A DNA stretch of 64,000 nucleotides from Streptomyces spinosus (GTDB taxonomy: Bacteria > Actinomycetota > Actinomycetes > Streptomycetales > Streptomycetaceae). Location: the NCBI RefSeq assembly GCF_020400655.1, contig NZ_JAINRC010000012.1, positions 248,001 to 312,000 on the forward strand. Direction: 5' to 3'. Made by a program: the position numbers and the translations under genes. Under the pieces are notes generated by a model. That model did not search any database, had not been told where the DNA came from, and saw nothing but the letters and a program-made list of their open reading frames with translations. Of this stretch, positions 25,685-34,697 are shown piece after piece. The first letter of the stretch is position 1, and the number at the start of each line of letters is the position of its first letter.

Positions 25685-26323
25685 ATGACGAGCACCTTCC
25701 CCAACATCTCCATCAGCACGGAGCGGTTGGTGCTGCGTCCCCTCGACGAGGACGACGGGCCCGCACTGGCGGACATGATGAACGACGAACAGGTCGTCGC
25801 CTGGACCACCGTCCCCCACCCGTACACCGAGGCCGACGCCCACCGGTGGATCACCCGCGTCGCCCCCGACGAACGCACCGCGGGGCGCGGGATAGTCCTC
25901 GCCGTCACCGAGTTCCTCACCCAGCGGCTCGTCGGCGTCGTCCACCTCAGGAACACGGACTGGCGCGTACGCTCCAGCCAGATCGCCTACGTCATCGCCC
26001 CCTGGGCGCGCGGCGAGGGCTACGCCTCCGAAGCCGTCCTCGCCACCGCGCAGTGGCTCTTCCACGACCAGAAGTTCGAACGGCTCGAACTGCGCACCGC
26101 CGCCGACAACACCGCCTCCCAGCAGGTGGCCCAGAAGATCGGCTGCATCAGCGAGGGCGTCCTGCGCAACGCCTGGACAGCCCGCGCCAGGACCGGGGAC
26201 GGTTCCTGGACCGAGGTGCGCACGGACGTCATCGTCTGGAGCCTGCTCCCCGAGGACCTCGCCGGGGCCGGCGAGCAGCCGGCCGACACCGGGGGATTCA
26301 CGTCGTACTCGGACTGGAACTGA
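25685..26323 (+). CDS. GNAT acetyltransferase, RimJ/RimL type
   Basis: 212 residues from an ATG with GGAG upstream. The opening STERLVLRPLDEDDGPALADMM is typical of the ribosomal-protein N-acetyltransferase subfamily. The acetyl-CoA motif is IAPWARGEGYASEAV and the C-terminal motif NTASQQVAQKIGC. It may modify a protein N-terminus or a small amine; substrate not predictable. A short inverted repeat follows before cobL. Confidence 0.87.
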   Translation: MTSTFPNISISTERLVLRPLDEDDGPALADMMNDEQVVAWTTVPHPYTEADAHRWITRVAPDERTAGRGIVLAVTEFLTQRLVGVVHLRNTDWRVRSSQIAYVIAPWARGEGYASEAVLATAQWLFHDQKFERLELRTAADNTASQQVAQKIGCISEGVLRNAWTARARTGDGSWTEVRTDVIVWSLLPEDLAGAGEQPADTGGFTSYSDWN

Positions 26324-26408
26324 GCTTCCCCCGCTTCACCAGGTACTCTCACGGAGCCCGCCCCGGGCTCCCTCAAGCCCCGCGCAGAACCACTGGAGAC
26401 TGACGACG

Positions 26409-27638
26409 ATGGCCGACCGGGTCACGGTGATCGGCTGGGACGGCTCGCCGCTGACCGACGCGGCACGGGCCGCCCTCGCAGCCGCCACCCTCGTGGCCGG
26501 CGCCGCCCACCACCTGGCGCTGCCCGAGCTCCCGCCCACCGCCGAACGCGTCCGCCTCGGCAGCCTCGCCCTGGCCGCCCGCCGCATCGCCGCCCACCGC
26601 GGCACCGCGGTCGTGCTCGCCGACGGCGACCCCGGCTTCTTCGGTGTCGTGCGCACCCTGCGCGCCCCGGAGTTCGGCCTGGAGGTGGAGGTCGTCCCCG
26701 CCGTCTCCTCCGTCGCCGCCGCCTTCGCCCGCGCCGGCATGCCCTGGGACGACGCCCAGGTCGTCGTCGCCCACCCGCGCAGCCTGCGCCGGGCCGTGAA
26801 CGTCTGCCGCGCCCACACCAAGGTCGCCGTCCTCACCTCGCCGGGTGCCGGCCCCGCCGAACTCGGCCTCCTCCTGGAGGGCGTGCACCGCACCTTCGTC
26901 ATCTGCGAGGAACTGGGCACCGAACGCGAGCAGGTCAGCGTCGTCACCTCCGACAAGGCCGCCGACCACACCTGGCGCGACCCCAACGTCGTCATCGTCA
27001 TCGGCGGACCGGCCGGCGCGCAGGAGGACGGCGGCTGGATCGCCGGACGCGACCCGGGCGCCGGACCGCGCGGCTGGGTCCAGCCCGACGAGAGCTACGG
27101 TGCCGGCCCGGCCGGCGGTCTCGGCGAGGGCGAGAACCAGCTGCTGCGCGCCGCCCAACTCGCCCGCCTCGGCCCGCGCGTCGGCGACCTCGTCTGGGAC
27201 ATCGGCTGCGGCAGCGGCGCGTTCGCCACCGAGGCCGCGCGCGCCGGCGCGGCCGTCATCGCCGTCGACCACGACCCGGCCGCCTGCGCCCGCACCGAGA
27301 ACGCCGCGCGCCGCTTCGGCGTCCAGCTCCAGATCGTGCACGGCAGCGCCCCGCACGTCCTCGAAAACCTGCACGAGCCCGACGTCGTACGGGTCGGCGG
27401 CGGGGGACCGGCCGTCGTCTCCGCGGTCGCCGACCGGCGCCCGCAGCGGATCGTCACGCACGCCGCCACCCGGGACGTCGCCGAACGCGTCGGCCGCGAC
27501 CTGACCGAGCACGGATACCGGGTCGAGTGCGCCCTGCTCCAGTCCGTCGAACTCGACACCCAGGCCTGGACGGAGACCGAGCGGAACGTGGCGTTCCTGC
27601 TCAGCGGGGAACTGCGGCGGCGCGAAGCGCCTCGCTGA
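26409..27638 (+). CDS. cobL: Precorrin-6Y C5,15-methyltransferase (decarboxylating)
   Basis: 409 residues, a fusion of CbiE-like (about 1-205) and CbiT-like (about 225-405) methyltransferases, as in CobL. The first half carries the tetrapyrrole methylase pattern (VVLADGDPGFFGV, PAVSSVAAAFARAGMPWDDA). The second has the SAM-binding motif VWDIGCGSGAFATEAA near 262. It methylates the corrin ring at C5 and C15 and decarboxylates the C12 side chain in cobalamin synthesis. It precedes the BluB-CobT gene on the same strand. No cobalamin riboswitch is recognisable upstream. Confidence 0.94.
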   Translation: MADRVTVIGWDGSPLTDAARAALAAATLVAGAAHHLALPELPPTAERVRLGSLALAARRIAAHRGTAVVLADGDPGFFGVVRTLRAPEFGLEVEVVPAVSSVAAAFARAGMPWDDAQVVVAHPRSLRRAVNVCRAHTKVAVLTSPGAGPAELGLLLEGVHRTFVICEELGTEREQVSVVTSDKAADHTWRDPNVVIVIGGPAGAQEDGGWIAGRDPGAGPRGWVQPDESYGAGPAGGLGEGENQLLRAAQLARLGPRVGDLVWDIGCGSGAFATEAARAGAAVIAVDHDPAACARTENAARRFGVQLQIVHGSAPHVLENLHEPDVVRVGGGGPAVVSAVADRRPQRIVTHAATRDVAERVGRDLTEHGYRVECALLQSVELDTQAWTETERNVAFLLSGELRRREAPR

Positions 27639-28028
27639 GGGGCGGCGGCCGGGCGACGGACGGGACGGCCGGACCGCGCCCCGTGATCCTGTTGTCGTAC
27701 CGCGCGCGGTAGGCTGGCCGATCGTTGTACCGCACCGGTGGGCCGAACTTCGTTCACCAATGTCCGGAACGCACGCCCGTTTTGGGGTGGGTGTGGTACG
27801 GCGGAGCCGGAGGACGCGCAACGTGGCGCAGTCCACAGCGGGCTGTCGCGGATCTTGCTGTCGCGACGGCACGACGACCGGGACAATGCCACTGAATGGC
27901 TTTGTCGCCTTTTCCGGCGGGTCGTTCGTGCCGCTGGGCACGGACGCTCGTTCTTCACTGCGGGCGGTCGGTGCGCCGTTCCGGGTGAGCTGGTCGTAGG
28001 AGCACTAACCGATGGGCGAGGGGTACGC
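27639..28028 (+). other. Leader region of the BluB-CobT gene, with a possible 79-residue ORF
   Basis: Within this 390-base gap a frame at 27760-27999 encodes MSGTHARFG through RVSWS (79 residues, Cys/Gly/Arg-rich). After its stop, TAGGAG precedes a six-codon frame (MGEGYA) at 28012 whose stop overlaps the bluB-cobT ATG. A TAGGCT at about 27710 looks like a -10. The 79-residue frame may be real or may just be untranslated leader; I cannot decide. Confidence 0.4.
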
Positions 28029-31000
28029 ATGACCGACACCGGCCAGGTCCCGGCCGAGGGGCAGCCGGAGAGCGCAGGCATGGTGGAGCAGCCGGGCGTC
28101 CCCGCGCACGGCGCGTACACCTACCTTGCCGAGGCTCCCGCCGAGGACGAAGACCTGCTGCTGCCGGGTGCCCAGGGCGCGTGGGGCAACGAGGTGCCGC
28201 CACCCGCTCCGGAACCGGTGGTGGAGGCCGTCCACGAGCCGGGCCCGCACGAGACGGCCGGACGTGACAGCGGCTCGGTCGACCTCAGCGGTGTCCGCCT
28301 GCCCGATTCGGGACCGGCGTCGGTGCCGCCGTCGCCCATCCTCTCGGCGCCGCACGACCCTTCGGCCGCCCCGCAGCCGCCGCGCCGCCCGCTGCACCTC
28401 GGCCCGCCGATCCCCGACACCTCCGCCAGCCCGGTCCGCTCCCTCGCCGACCGCGGCCCCGCGGGAGCGCCGGTGCGGCAGCCCGGACCGGCGGCGAGCG
28501 GCCCCGAATACCTCGAAGCCCAGTCGCAGGCGGCCCCGCAGAGCGCGGCTCCCTGGGGTGCGGCACAGGTCGCCCCCCAGGCCCCGGCTGCCGAAACGGT
28601 TGGCCCGTCCGACGCGGCCCAGGCGGCCGTGGCCCGGCTCACCGGCCAGGCGTCGTCCCCGGCCGACACCGGCCACGTGCAGGTCGTCCACGGTCACGAC
28701 GGGGTCCAGCCGGCCCACGCGCACGACGGGGTCTACACGGCACCGGCGACGCCGGGCGCCGAGGGTGATCCGACGGGTGTGACCTCCGGTGACGAGGGGG
28801 CCGTCGCCGACGCGGCGCCCGCTGCCGTACAGGCCGCCGAGGCGGTGCCGGGGCCGGCACACGAGGCGCCTTCGGCTCCGGAGACCCAGACTGTTGCGGA
28901 CGGGGCGGCGCCGGGACAGGCCGCGCCGACCGGCGCGCCGCCCTCGGAGGCCACCGGTGCGGAGGGGGCTGCGGACGCGGTCGCCGTCGCCGGTGCCCCG
29001 GCCCAGGAAGTGGCCGGGGACGCGGCTCAGCCGACGACACCGGCGCAGCCGGCCGACGGCGTACAGCCGGCCGGCGGCATGCAGCCGACCGGGCCCGTGC
29101 AGGTCGTGGAGCCTGTGCAGGTCGTGGAGGCCGTGCAGGTTTCCGGTGCCGGGGAGGCCGTCCCTGGGGAGCAGGTGGTCGTGCAGTCCGCTGAGGTCGC
29201 GCAGGCTGCCGAAGCGGTGCAGCTGGCCGAGCCCGTGCAGGCCACGGAGCCCGCGCAGGCCACGGAGCCCGTGCAGGCCGGGGAGCCGGTGCAGCTTGCC
29301 GAGCCCGCGCAGGCCGCGGAGCCCGTGCAGGTCGCAGAAGCCGTACAGGTTCCCGGTGCCGGGGAGGTCGTCCCCGGGGAACAGGTGACCGTGCAGTCCG
29401 CTGAGGCCGCGCACGCCGTCGAAGCGGCTCAGCCCGTCGAGCCGGTGCAGGGTGCGGTCATCGGACAGGCTCCTGACGCGGTGCGGACTGCGGATGGCGT
29501 GCAGGGTGCCGAGGTGCCGCAGGCAGTCGAGGCCGGGCATGTCGCTGACGCGGCTCAGCCCGTCGAGCCGACGCAGCCGACCGGCTCGGAGCAGCTCGCC
29601 GGTGCCCCGCAGCCCGCCGACGTCGCCCAGACCCCCGCCGACGTCGCCCAGACCCCCGACGGCGTGCAGCTCGCCGCCGCCGGGCAGGCCGCCGGGGCCG
29701 CCCTGTCCGTCGCTGCCCCGCACCCCGCCGGCTTCGCGCAGCCGACCGGCGCCGAGCAGGTAGCCGACCAGCCGTGGAGTGCGGAAACGCAGCCGGGTGC
29801 CGTCGCGCACGCGGCCGGAGCCGCACAGCCTCACCCTCCGGCAGAAGCCCAGGCGCCCGCCGAAGCCCAAGCCGCCGTCACCCTCCAGGACGCGGTGGAG
29901 CCCGCCGACGCGATCGCCGCCCGGAACCCCGGCGCGACCCGGGAAGCGGCCACCGCCCAGCCTCAGGACGTGCCCGTCCAGCCGACCGCGGACAGCGCCG
30001 CCCCGGCCGTCGCCGAGCCCCCCGTCGCCGCCCAGGCACCGCAGACCGCCGCGCCGGTCGCGGAGGCACCGCACGGTGACGGCGTCCAGGCGCCGGAGTC
30101 GGTCCTCCCGGCCGCCGCGGACGCACCCCACGCCGACCCGGCTCAGACCGCCGTACCCGCAGCCGCCGCAGGACAGACCGCCGTGCCCGCCGGGCAGTCC
30201 CCCGTACCCGCCCAGCCCGCCGGTGACGGCGCCGCCGGAGTCGTAGGGGTCGCCGAGCCGGTCGTGCTCCAGGGCCCGCAGCTCGCCGAGAGCCTCCCGC
30301 ACGCCGCCGACGCCCCGGCCGCCCCGCAGCCGGACGCCGCCGTACCCGACGGCCCGCACCCGCAGGACCCCGCGCAGGACCCGGAGCAGCCGCTGCCCTC
30401 CGGGCTCCCCGCGGGCGCGGATCCGCGCCCGCTCGGGGAGTTCGTGCCGGTGGAGGGACAGGTCCCCACCACCCCGCACCTCGCGCCCACCCCGCCGCAC
30501 CCCCTCGTCGTGCCCGTACCCCACGACGGCGAGCCGGCCCCGGTACCCGCCCCCGACGTCGTCCAGCACGCGGAGGACCTGCGGACCGGAGGCGCCGACC
30601 AGGAAGAGGACACGGCGCCGGTGACGGAGGCACGCCGGTCCGCCGGCCCCGCCGCGCCGGGCTACGCCGACGCCGAGCGCGAGGCCGTGCTGAAGGTGAT
30701 GCGCGAGCGCCGCGACATCCGCAACGGCTTCCGCAGCGACCCCATCCCGCACGAGGTGCTGCTCAGGGTCCTGGAGGCCGCGCACACCGCGCCGTCCGTG
30801 GGCCACTCGCAGCCCTGGGACTTCGTCGTCATCCGGTCCGCCGAGACCCGGCGGACCATGCACGAACTGGCGATGCGGCAGCGCGAGGCGTACGCCAAGT
30901 CGCTGCCGAAGGGCCGGGCCAAGCAGTTCAAGGAACTGAAGATCGAGGCCATCCTCGACACCCCGGTCAACATCGTCGTCACCGCCGACCCCACCCGCGG

Positions 31001-32378
31001 CGGCCGGCACACGCTCGGCCGTCACACCCAGCCGCAGATGGCGCCCTACTCCTCGGCGCTCGCGGTGGAGAACCTCTGGCTCGCCGCCCGCGCCGAAGGC
31101 CTCGGCGTCGGCTGGGTCAGCTTCTTCGACGAGCGGGAGATGGTCCGCGCGCTCGGCCTGCCCGAGCACCTGGAGGTCGTCGCCTACCTGTGCGTCGGGT
31201 ACGTCGACGAGTTCCCGGACGAGCCCGAGCTGATGCAGGCCGGCTGGTCCAAGCGACGCCCCCTGTCCTGGGTGGTGCACGAGGAGACGTACGGCCGCCG
31301 CGCCCTGCCCGGAGAGGAACCCCACGACCTGCTTGCCGAGACCGTCGCACAGATCCGCCCGCTCGACGCCAAGGCGCTCGGCGAGGCGTGGGAGCGCCAG
31401 AAGCGCATGACCAAGCCGGCCGGCGCGCTCGGCATGCTGGAGATCATCTCCGCACAGCTGTGCGGGCTGTCCCGGCAGTGCCCGCCGCCGATCCCGGAGC
31501 CCGCCGCCGTCGCCATCTTCGCCGGCGACCACGGCGTGCACGCCCAGGGCGTCACCCCCTGGCCGCAGGAGGTCACCGCCCAGATGGTGGCCAACTTCCT
31601 CGGCGGGGGCGCCGTCTGCAACGCCTTCGCCGGCCAGGTCGGCGCCGAGGTGTGCGTCGTCGACGTGGGCGTCGCCGCCGACCTGCCGGCCACCCCGGGC
31701 CTGCTGCCCCGCAAGATCCGCGGCGGCACGTCCGACATGACCACCGGCCCCGCGATGACCCGTGAGGAGGCCAGGGCGGCCATCGAGGTCGGCATCGAGA
31801 CCGCACGCGACCTGGTGGCGGCCGGCAACAAGGCCCTGCTCACCGGGGAGATGGGCATCGCCAACACCACCGCGTCCGCCGCGCTGATCTCCGTGTTCAC
31901 CGGCGCCGACCCGGCGGAGGTGACCGGGCGCGGGACCGGCATCAACGACGAGACGCTCGCCCGCAAGACGGAGGTCGTCCGCCGGGCCCTGGAACTCCAC
32001 CAGCCGGACCCGGCCGACCCGATCGGCGTCCTGTCGGCGATCGGCGGCTTCGAGCACGCGGCCATGGTGGGCCTGCTGCTCGGCGGTGCCTCGCTGCGCA
32101 CGCCGGTGATCCTGGACGGCGTGAGCGCCGGCGCGGCCGCCCTCGTGGCCCGTGCCATCGCCCCGGAGGTCCTCGCGGCCTGCATCGCCGGCCACCGCAG
32201 CGCCGAGCCGGGCCACGTGGCGGCCCTGAACAAGCTGGGCCTGCGCCCCCTGGTCGACCTGGACCTCCGTCTCGGCGAGGGCACCGGCGCCCTGCTCGCG
32301 CTGCCGCTGGTGCAGAGCACGGCGCGGGCCATGCACGAGGTGGCCACGTTCGATTCGGCCGGGGTCACGGAGAAGTAG
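28029..32378 (+). CDS. cobT: BluB-CobT fusion with a giant low-complexity N-terminal region
   Basis: 1449 residues from the ATG preceded by GAGGGG. Residues about 1-875 are Ala/Pro/Gln/Glu/Val-rich, predicted disordered, with degenerate repeats of the type VQxAEPVQ and two longer similar blocks around VQVxGAGExVPGEQV. Residues about 878-1095 are a nitroreductase-fold BluB-like domain (RRDIRNGF, HTAPSVGHSQPWDFV, GLGVGWVSFF), expected to make 5,6-dimethylbenzimidazole from FMNH2. Residues about 1096-1449 are CobT (KPAGALGMLE, FAGDHGVHAQGV, GEMGIANTTASAAL, GHRSAEPGH), which activates that base with nicotinate mononucleotide. One polypeptide thus makes and loads the lower ligand of B12. G/C-rich third positions continue through the N-terminal part, so it is genuinely coding. 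A 1471-codon open frame lies on the opposite strand and is a shadow. Confidence 0.9.
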   Translation: MTDTGQVPAEGQPESAGMVEQPGVPAHGAYTYLAEAPAEDEDLLLPGAQGAWGNEVPPPAPEPVVEAVHEPGPHETAGRDSGSVDLSGVRLPDSGPASVPPSPILSAPHDPSAAPQPPRRPLHLGPPIPDTSASPVRSLADRGPAGAPVRQPGPAASGPEYLEAQSQAAPQSAAPWGAAQVAPQAPAAETVGPSDAAQAAVARLTGQASSPADTGHVQVVHGHDGVQPAHAHDGVYTAPATPGAEGDPTGVTSGDEGAVADAAPAAVQAAEAVPGPAHEAPSAPETQTVADGAAPGQAAPTGAPPSEATGAEGAADAVAVAGAPAQEVAGDAAQPTTPAQPADGVQPAGGMQPTGPVQVVEPVQVVEAVQVSGAGEAVPGEQVVVQSAEVAQAAEAVQLAEPVQATEPAQATEPVQAGEPVQLAEPAQAAEPVQVAEAVQVPGAGEVVPGEQVTVQSAEAAHAVEAAQPVEPVQGAVIGQAPDAVRTADGVQGAEVPQAVEAGHVADAAQPVEPTQPTGSEQLAGAPQPADVAQTPADVAQTPDGVQLAAAGQAAGAALSVAAPHPAGFAQPTGAEQVADQPWSAETQPGAVAHAAGAAQPHPPAEAQAPAEAQAAVTLQDAVEPADAIAARNPGATREAATAQPQDVPVQPTADSAAPAVAEPPVAAQAPQTAAPVAEAPHGDGVQAPESVLPAAADAPHADPAQTAVPAAAAGQTAVPAGQSPVPAQPAGDGAAGVVGVAEPVVLQGPQLAESLPHAADAPAAPQPDAAVPDGPHPQDPAQDPEQPLPSGLPAGADPRPLGEFVPVEGQVPTTPHLAPTPPHPLVVPVPHDGEPAPVPAPDVVQHAEDLRTGGADQEEDTAPVTEARRSAGPAAPGYADAEREAVLKVMRERRDIRNGFRSDPIPHEVLLRVLEAAHTAPSVGHSQPWDFVVIRSAETRRTMHELAMRQREAYAKSLPKGRAKQFKELKIEAILDTPVNIVVTADPTRGGRHTLGRHTQPQMAPYSSALAVENLWLAARAEGLGVGWVSFFDEREMVRALGLPEHLEVVAYLCVGYVDEFPDEPELMQAGWSKRRPLSWVVHEETYGRRALPGEEPHDLLAETVAQIRPLDAKALGEAWERQKRMTKPAGALGMLEIISAQLCGLSRQCPPPIPEPAAVAIFAGDHGVHAQGVTPWPQEVTAQMVANFLGGGAVCNAFAGQVGAEVCVVDVGVAADLPATPGLLPRKIRGGTSDMTTGPAMTREEARAAIEVGIETARDLVAAGNKALLTGEMGIANTTASAALISVFTGADPAEVTGRGTGINDETLARKTEVVRRALELHQPDPADPIGVLSAIGGFEHAAMVGLLLGGASLRTPVILDGVSAGAAALVARAIAPEVLAACIAGHRSAEPGHVAALNKLGLRPLVDLDLRLGEGTGALLALPLVQSTARAMHEVATFDSAGVTEK
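29128..29440 (+). repeat. Imperfect coding repeats in the low-complexity region of the BluB-CobT gene
   Basis: Two blocks of about 200 bases, starting near 29128 and 29332, encode closely similar peptides with VPGEQVxVQSAE in each. Between and around them are short GTGCAG-containing units encoding VQ-x-x-E-P. The tract looks like it grows by slippage or unequal recombination. Confidence 0.75.
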
Positions 32379-32387
32379 GCCGGACGG

Positions 32388-32425
32388 CACGGGCGGTCCG
32401 GTGTTCAGCTGCCGGACCACCCGTG
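32388..32425 (+). terminator. Terminator after the BluB-CobT gene
   Basis: CACGGGCGGTCCGG pairs with CCGGACCACCCGTG (13 of 14 positions) around a 10-base loop, ten bases after the stop codon. Confidence 0.75.
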
Positions 32426-32519
32426 TCCCGTGCCCTGCCCTCCGCTTAAAATCTGCACGTCAGGGCCGCTCCGAAGGTGCAGCGCGCCCATCGCACAGCT
32501 GCACGAGGAGCCGTCCCTC

Positions 32520-33752
32520 ATGGCCGAACACCCCGCCTACCCCGTAGGTCTCCGCCTCTCCGGCCGTCGCGTGGTCGTCCTCGGCGGCGGCCAGGTCGCC
32601 CAGCGCCGCCTCCCGGCGCTGATCGCGGCCGGCGCGGACATCGTCCTGGTCTCCCCGGAGGCGACGCCCTCGGTGGAGGCCATGGCGGACGCGGGCGAGA
32701 TCACCTGGGTGCGGCGCGGGTACGCGGACGGCGACCTCGCCGAGGCCTGGTACGCCCTCATCGCCACCAGCGACCCCGCGGCGAACACGGCCGCCTCCGC
32801 CGAGGCGGAGCGCCACCGTGTCTGGTGCGTCCGCTCCGACGACGCCGACCAGGCCACCGCCTGGACCCCGGCGACCGGCCACAGCGAAGGCGTCACCGTC
32901 GCCGTGCTCACCACGCACGCGCGGGGCCGCGACCCCCGGCACACCGCGGCCATCCGGGACGCGGTCGTCGAGGGCCTGCGCGACGGCACCCTCGTCGCCC
33001 CGCACCACCGCACCCGCACCCCCGGCGTGGCCCTGGTCGGCGGCGGCCCGGGCGACCCGGACCTGATCACCGTCCGCGGCCGGCGCCTCCTGGCCGAGGC
33101 GGACGTCGTCATCGCCGACCGGCTCGGCCCGCGCGACCTGCTCGCGGAACTTCCCCCGCACGTCGAGGTGATCGACGCGGCGAAGATCCCGTACGGCCGG
33201 TACATGGCCCAGGAGGCCATCAACAACGCGCTCGTCGAGCACGCCAAGCAGGGCAAGGCGGTCGTCCGGCTCAAGGGCGGCGACCCGTACGTCTTCGGCC
33301 GGGGCATGGAGGAGGTCCAGGCGCTCGCCGAGGCCGGCATCCCGTGCACGGTGGTCCCGGGCATCTCCAGCTCGATCTCGGTGCCGGGCGCGGCCGGCAT
33401 CCCGGTCACGCACCGGGGGGTCGCCCACGAGTTCACCGTGGTCAGCGGCCACGTGGCGCCCGACGACGAGCGCTCCCTGGTCGACTGGGCCTCGCTGGCC
33501 AGGCTCACCGGCACCCTGGTGGTCCTGATGGGCGTCGACAAGATCGGGAAGATCGCCGAGACGCTCGTCGCCCACGGCAGGTCGCCCGCGACGCCGGTCG
33601 CCCTGGTGCAGGAGGGGACGACGGCCGCGCAGCGGCGCGTGGACGCCACCCTGGCCACGGTCGCCGAGACGGTCCGCGCCGAGGACGTGAGGCCCCCGGC
33701 GGTCATCGTCATCGGCGAGGTGGTGCGGGTCGGCCCCGCGCCGGTGGCCTGA
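32520..33752 (+). CDS. Bifunctional siroheme synthase-like protein (precorrin-2 dehydrogenase plus uroporphyrinogen-III C-methyltransferase)
   Basis: 410 residues from the ATG with GAGGAG upstream. Residues about 8-150 are an NAD-binding precorrin-2 dehydrogenase/ferrochelatase-like domain (VVVLGGGQVAQRRLPAL). Residues about 160-405 are the SUMT methylase (ALVGGGPGDPDLITVRG, VVRLKGGDPYVFGRG, ISSSISVPGAAGIPVTHR). SUMT makes precorrin-2, the branch point to cobalamin and siroheme; the dehydrogenase domain leads to sirohydrochlorin and siroheme. This is the CysG arrangement. Annotators call it either cobA or cysG; the siroheme role is probable from the first domain. Confidence 0.92.
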   Translation: MAEHPAYPVGLRLSGRRVVVLGGGQVAQRRLPALIAAGADIVLVSPEATPSVEAMADAGEITWVRRGYADGDLAEAWYALIATSDPAANTAASAEAERHRVWCVRSDDADQATAWTPATGHSEGVTVAVLTTHARGRDPRHTAAIRDAVVEGLRDGTLVAPHHRTRTPGVALVGGGPGDPDLITVRGRRLLAEADVVIADRLGPRDLLAELPPHVEVIDAAKIPYGRYMAQEAINNALVEHAKQGKAVVRLKGGDPYVFGRGMEEVQALAEAGIPCTVVPGISSSISVPGAAGIPVTHRGVAHEFTVVSGHVAPDDERSLVDWASLARLTGTLVVLMGVDKIGKIAETLVAHGRSPATPVALVQEGTTAAQRRVDATLATVAETVRAEDVRPPAVIVIGEVVRVGPAPVA

Positions 33753-33836
33753 CCTCGGCCTGAGCACGCGTAACCCGGGGTAACCCATTCTCTTCCGACC
33801 GTTGGCACCACACCCAGGACAAGGCAGTATCACCCC

Positions 33837-34655
33837 GTGGCCGATCTCATCACCGTCGAGGATCCCGACGACCCGCGCCTGACCGACTACACGGGCCTGA
33901 CCGACGTGGAGCTGCGCCGCAGGCGCGAGCCAGCCGAGGGCCTGTTCATCGCGGAGGGGGAGAAGGTCATCCGCAGGGCGAGGGACGCCGGTTACGAGAT
34001 GCGGTCGATGCTGCTCTCGGCCAAGTGGATCGACGTCATGCGCGACGTCATCGAGGAACTCCCGGCGCCGGTCTACGCCGTCAGCCCCGAACTCGCCGAA
34101 CGGGTCACCGGCTACCACGTGCACCGCGGCGCCCTCGCCTCCATGCAGCGCAAGCCGCTGCCGACGGCCGGCGAACTGCTCCGCTCCGCCCGCCGGGTGG
34201 TGGTCATGGAGTCGGTGAACGACCACACCAACATCGGTGCGATCTTCCGCTCGGCGGCGGCCCTCGGCATGGACGCGGTGCTGCTGTCGCCCGACTGCGC
34301 CGACCCGCTGTACCGGCGGAGCGTCAAGGTCTCCATGGGCGCGGTGTTCTCGGTGCCGTACGCCCGTCTGGAGAGCTGGCCCAAGGGTCTGGAGTCGGTC
34401 CGCGAGGCCGGCTTCACGCTGCTCGCGCTCACCCCGGACGAGAAGGCCCGCACCCTGGACGAGGCCGCCCCGCACCGGATGGACCGGGTGGCGCTCATGC
34501 TCGGCGCCGAGGGCGACGGACTGTCCAGGCGGGCACTGGTCGCCGCCGACGAGTGGGTCCGCATCCCGATGTCCCACGGCGTCGACTCGCTCAACGTGGG
34601 CGCGGCGGCCGCGGTCGCCTTCTACGCGGTTGCCACGGGCCGGCCGGAGTCCTGA
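33837..34655 (+). CDS. TrmH/SpoU-family RNA 2'-O-methyltransferase
   Basis: 272 residues from a GTG. A CAGTAT six bases before it makes a leaderless start likely. The N-terminal substrate-binding domain (GLFIAEGEKVIRRA) is followed by the SPOUT knot with the three SpoU motifs: NDHTNIGAIFRSA, LMLGAEGDGLS and IPMSHGVDSLNVGAAAAV. It uses SAM to methylate a ribose in tRNA or rRNA. Some relatives in this group act in antibiotic resistance (TsnR-like), but nothing here shows that. Confidence 0.92.
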   Translation: MADLITVEDPDDPRLTDYTGLTDVELRRRREPAEGLFIAEGEKVIRRARDAGYEMRSMLLSAKWIDVMRDVIEELPAPVYAVSPELAERVTGYHVHRGALASMQRKPLPTAGELLRSARRVVVMESVNDHTNIGAIFRSAAALGMDAVLLSPDCADPLYRRSVKVSMGAVFSVPYARLESWPKGLESVREAGFTLLALTPDEKARTLDEAAPHRMDRVALMLGAEGDGLSRRALVAADEWVRIPMSHGVDSLNVGAAAAVAFYAVATGRPES

Positions 34656-34697
34656 CCGGGCAGACCCCGGCCCGCCGAACCGACCCGCGGGCGGCCC

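Noticed and set aside
26324..28028. Cobalamin riboswitch upstream of cobL or the BluB-CobT gene
   Set aside because: I looked for the conserved B12-box core before both genes and did not see it; control must differ or lie elsewhere.
28800..30640. CRISPR-like or minisatellite array in the BluB-CobT gene
   Set aside because: The repeats are imperfect, without unique spacers, and keep the reading frame, so they are coding low-complexity sequence.
28005..32420. 1471-codon open frame on the minus strand opposite the BluB-CobT gene
   Set aside because: It is a GC-bias shadow: it has no recognisable domain, while the plus strand encodes clear BluB and CobT motifs.
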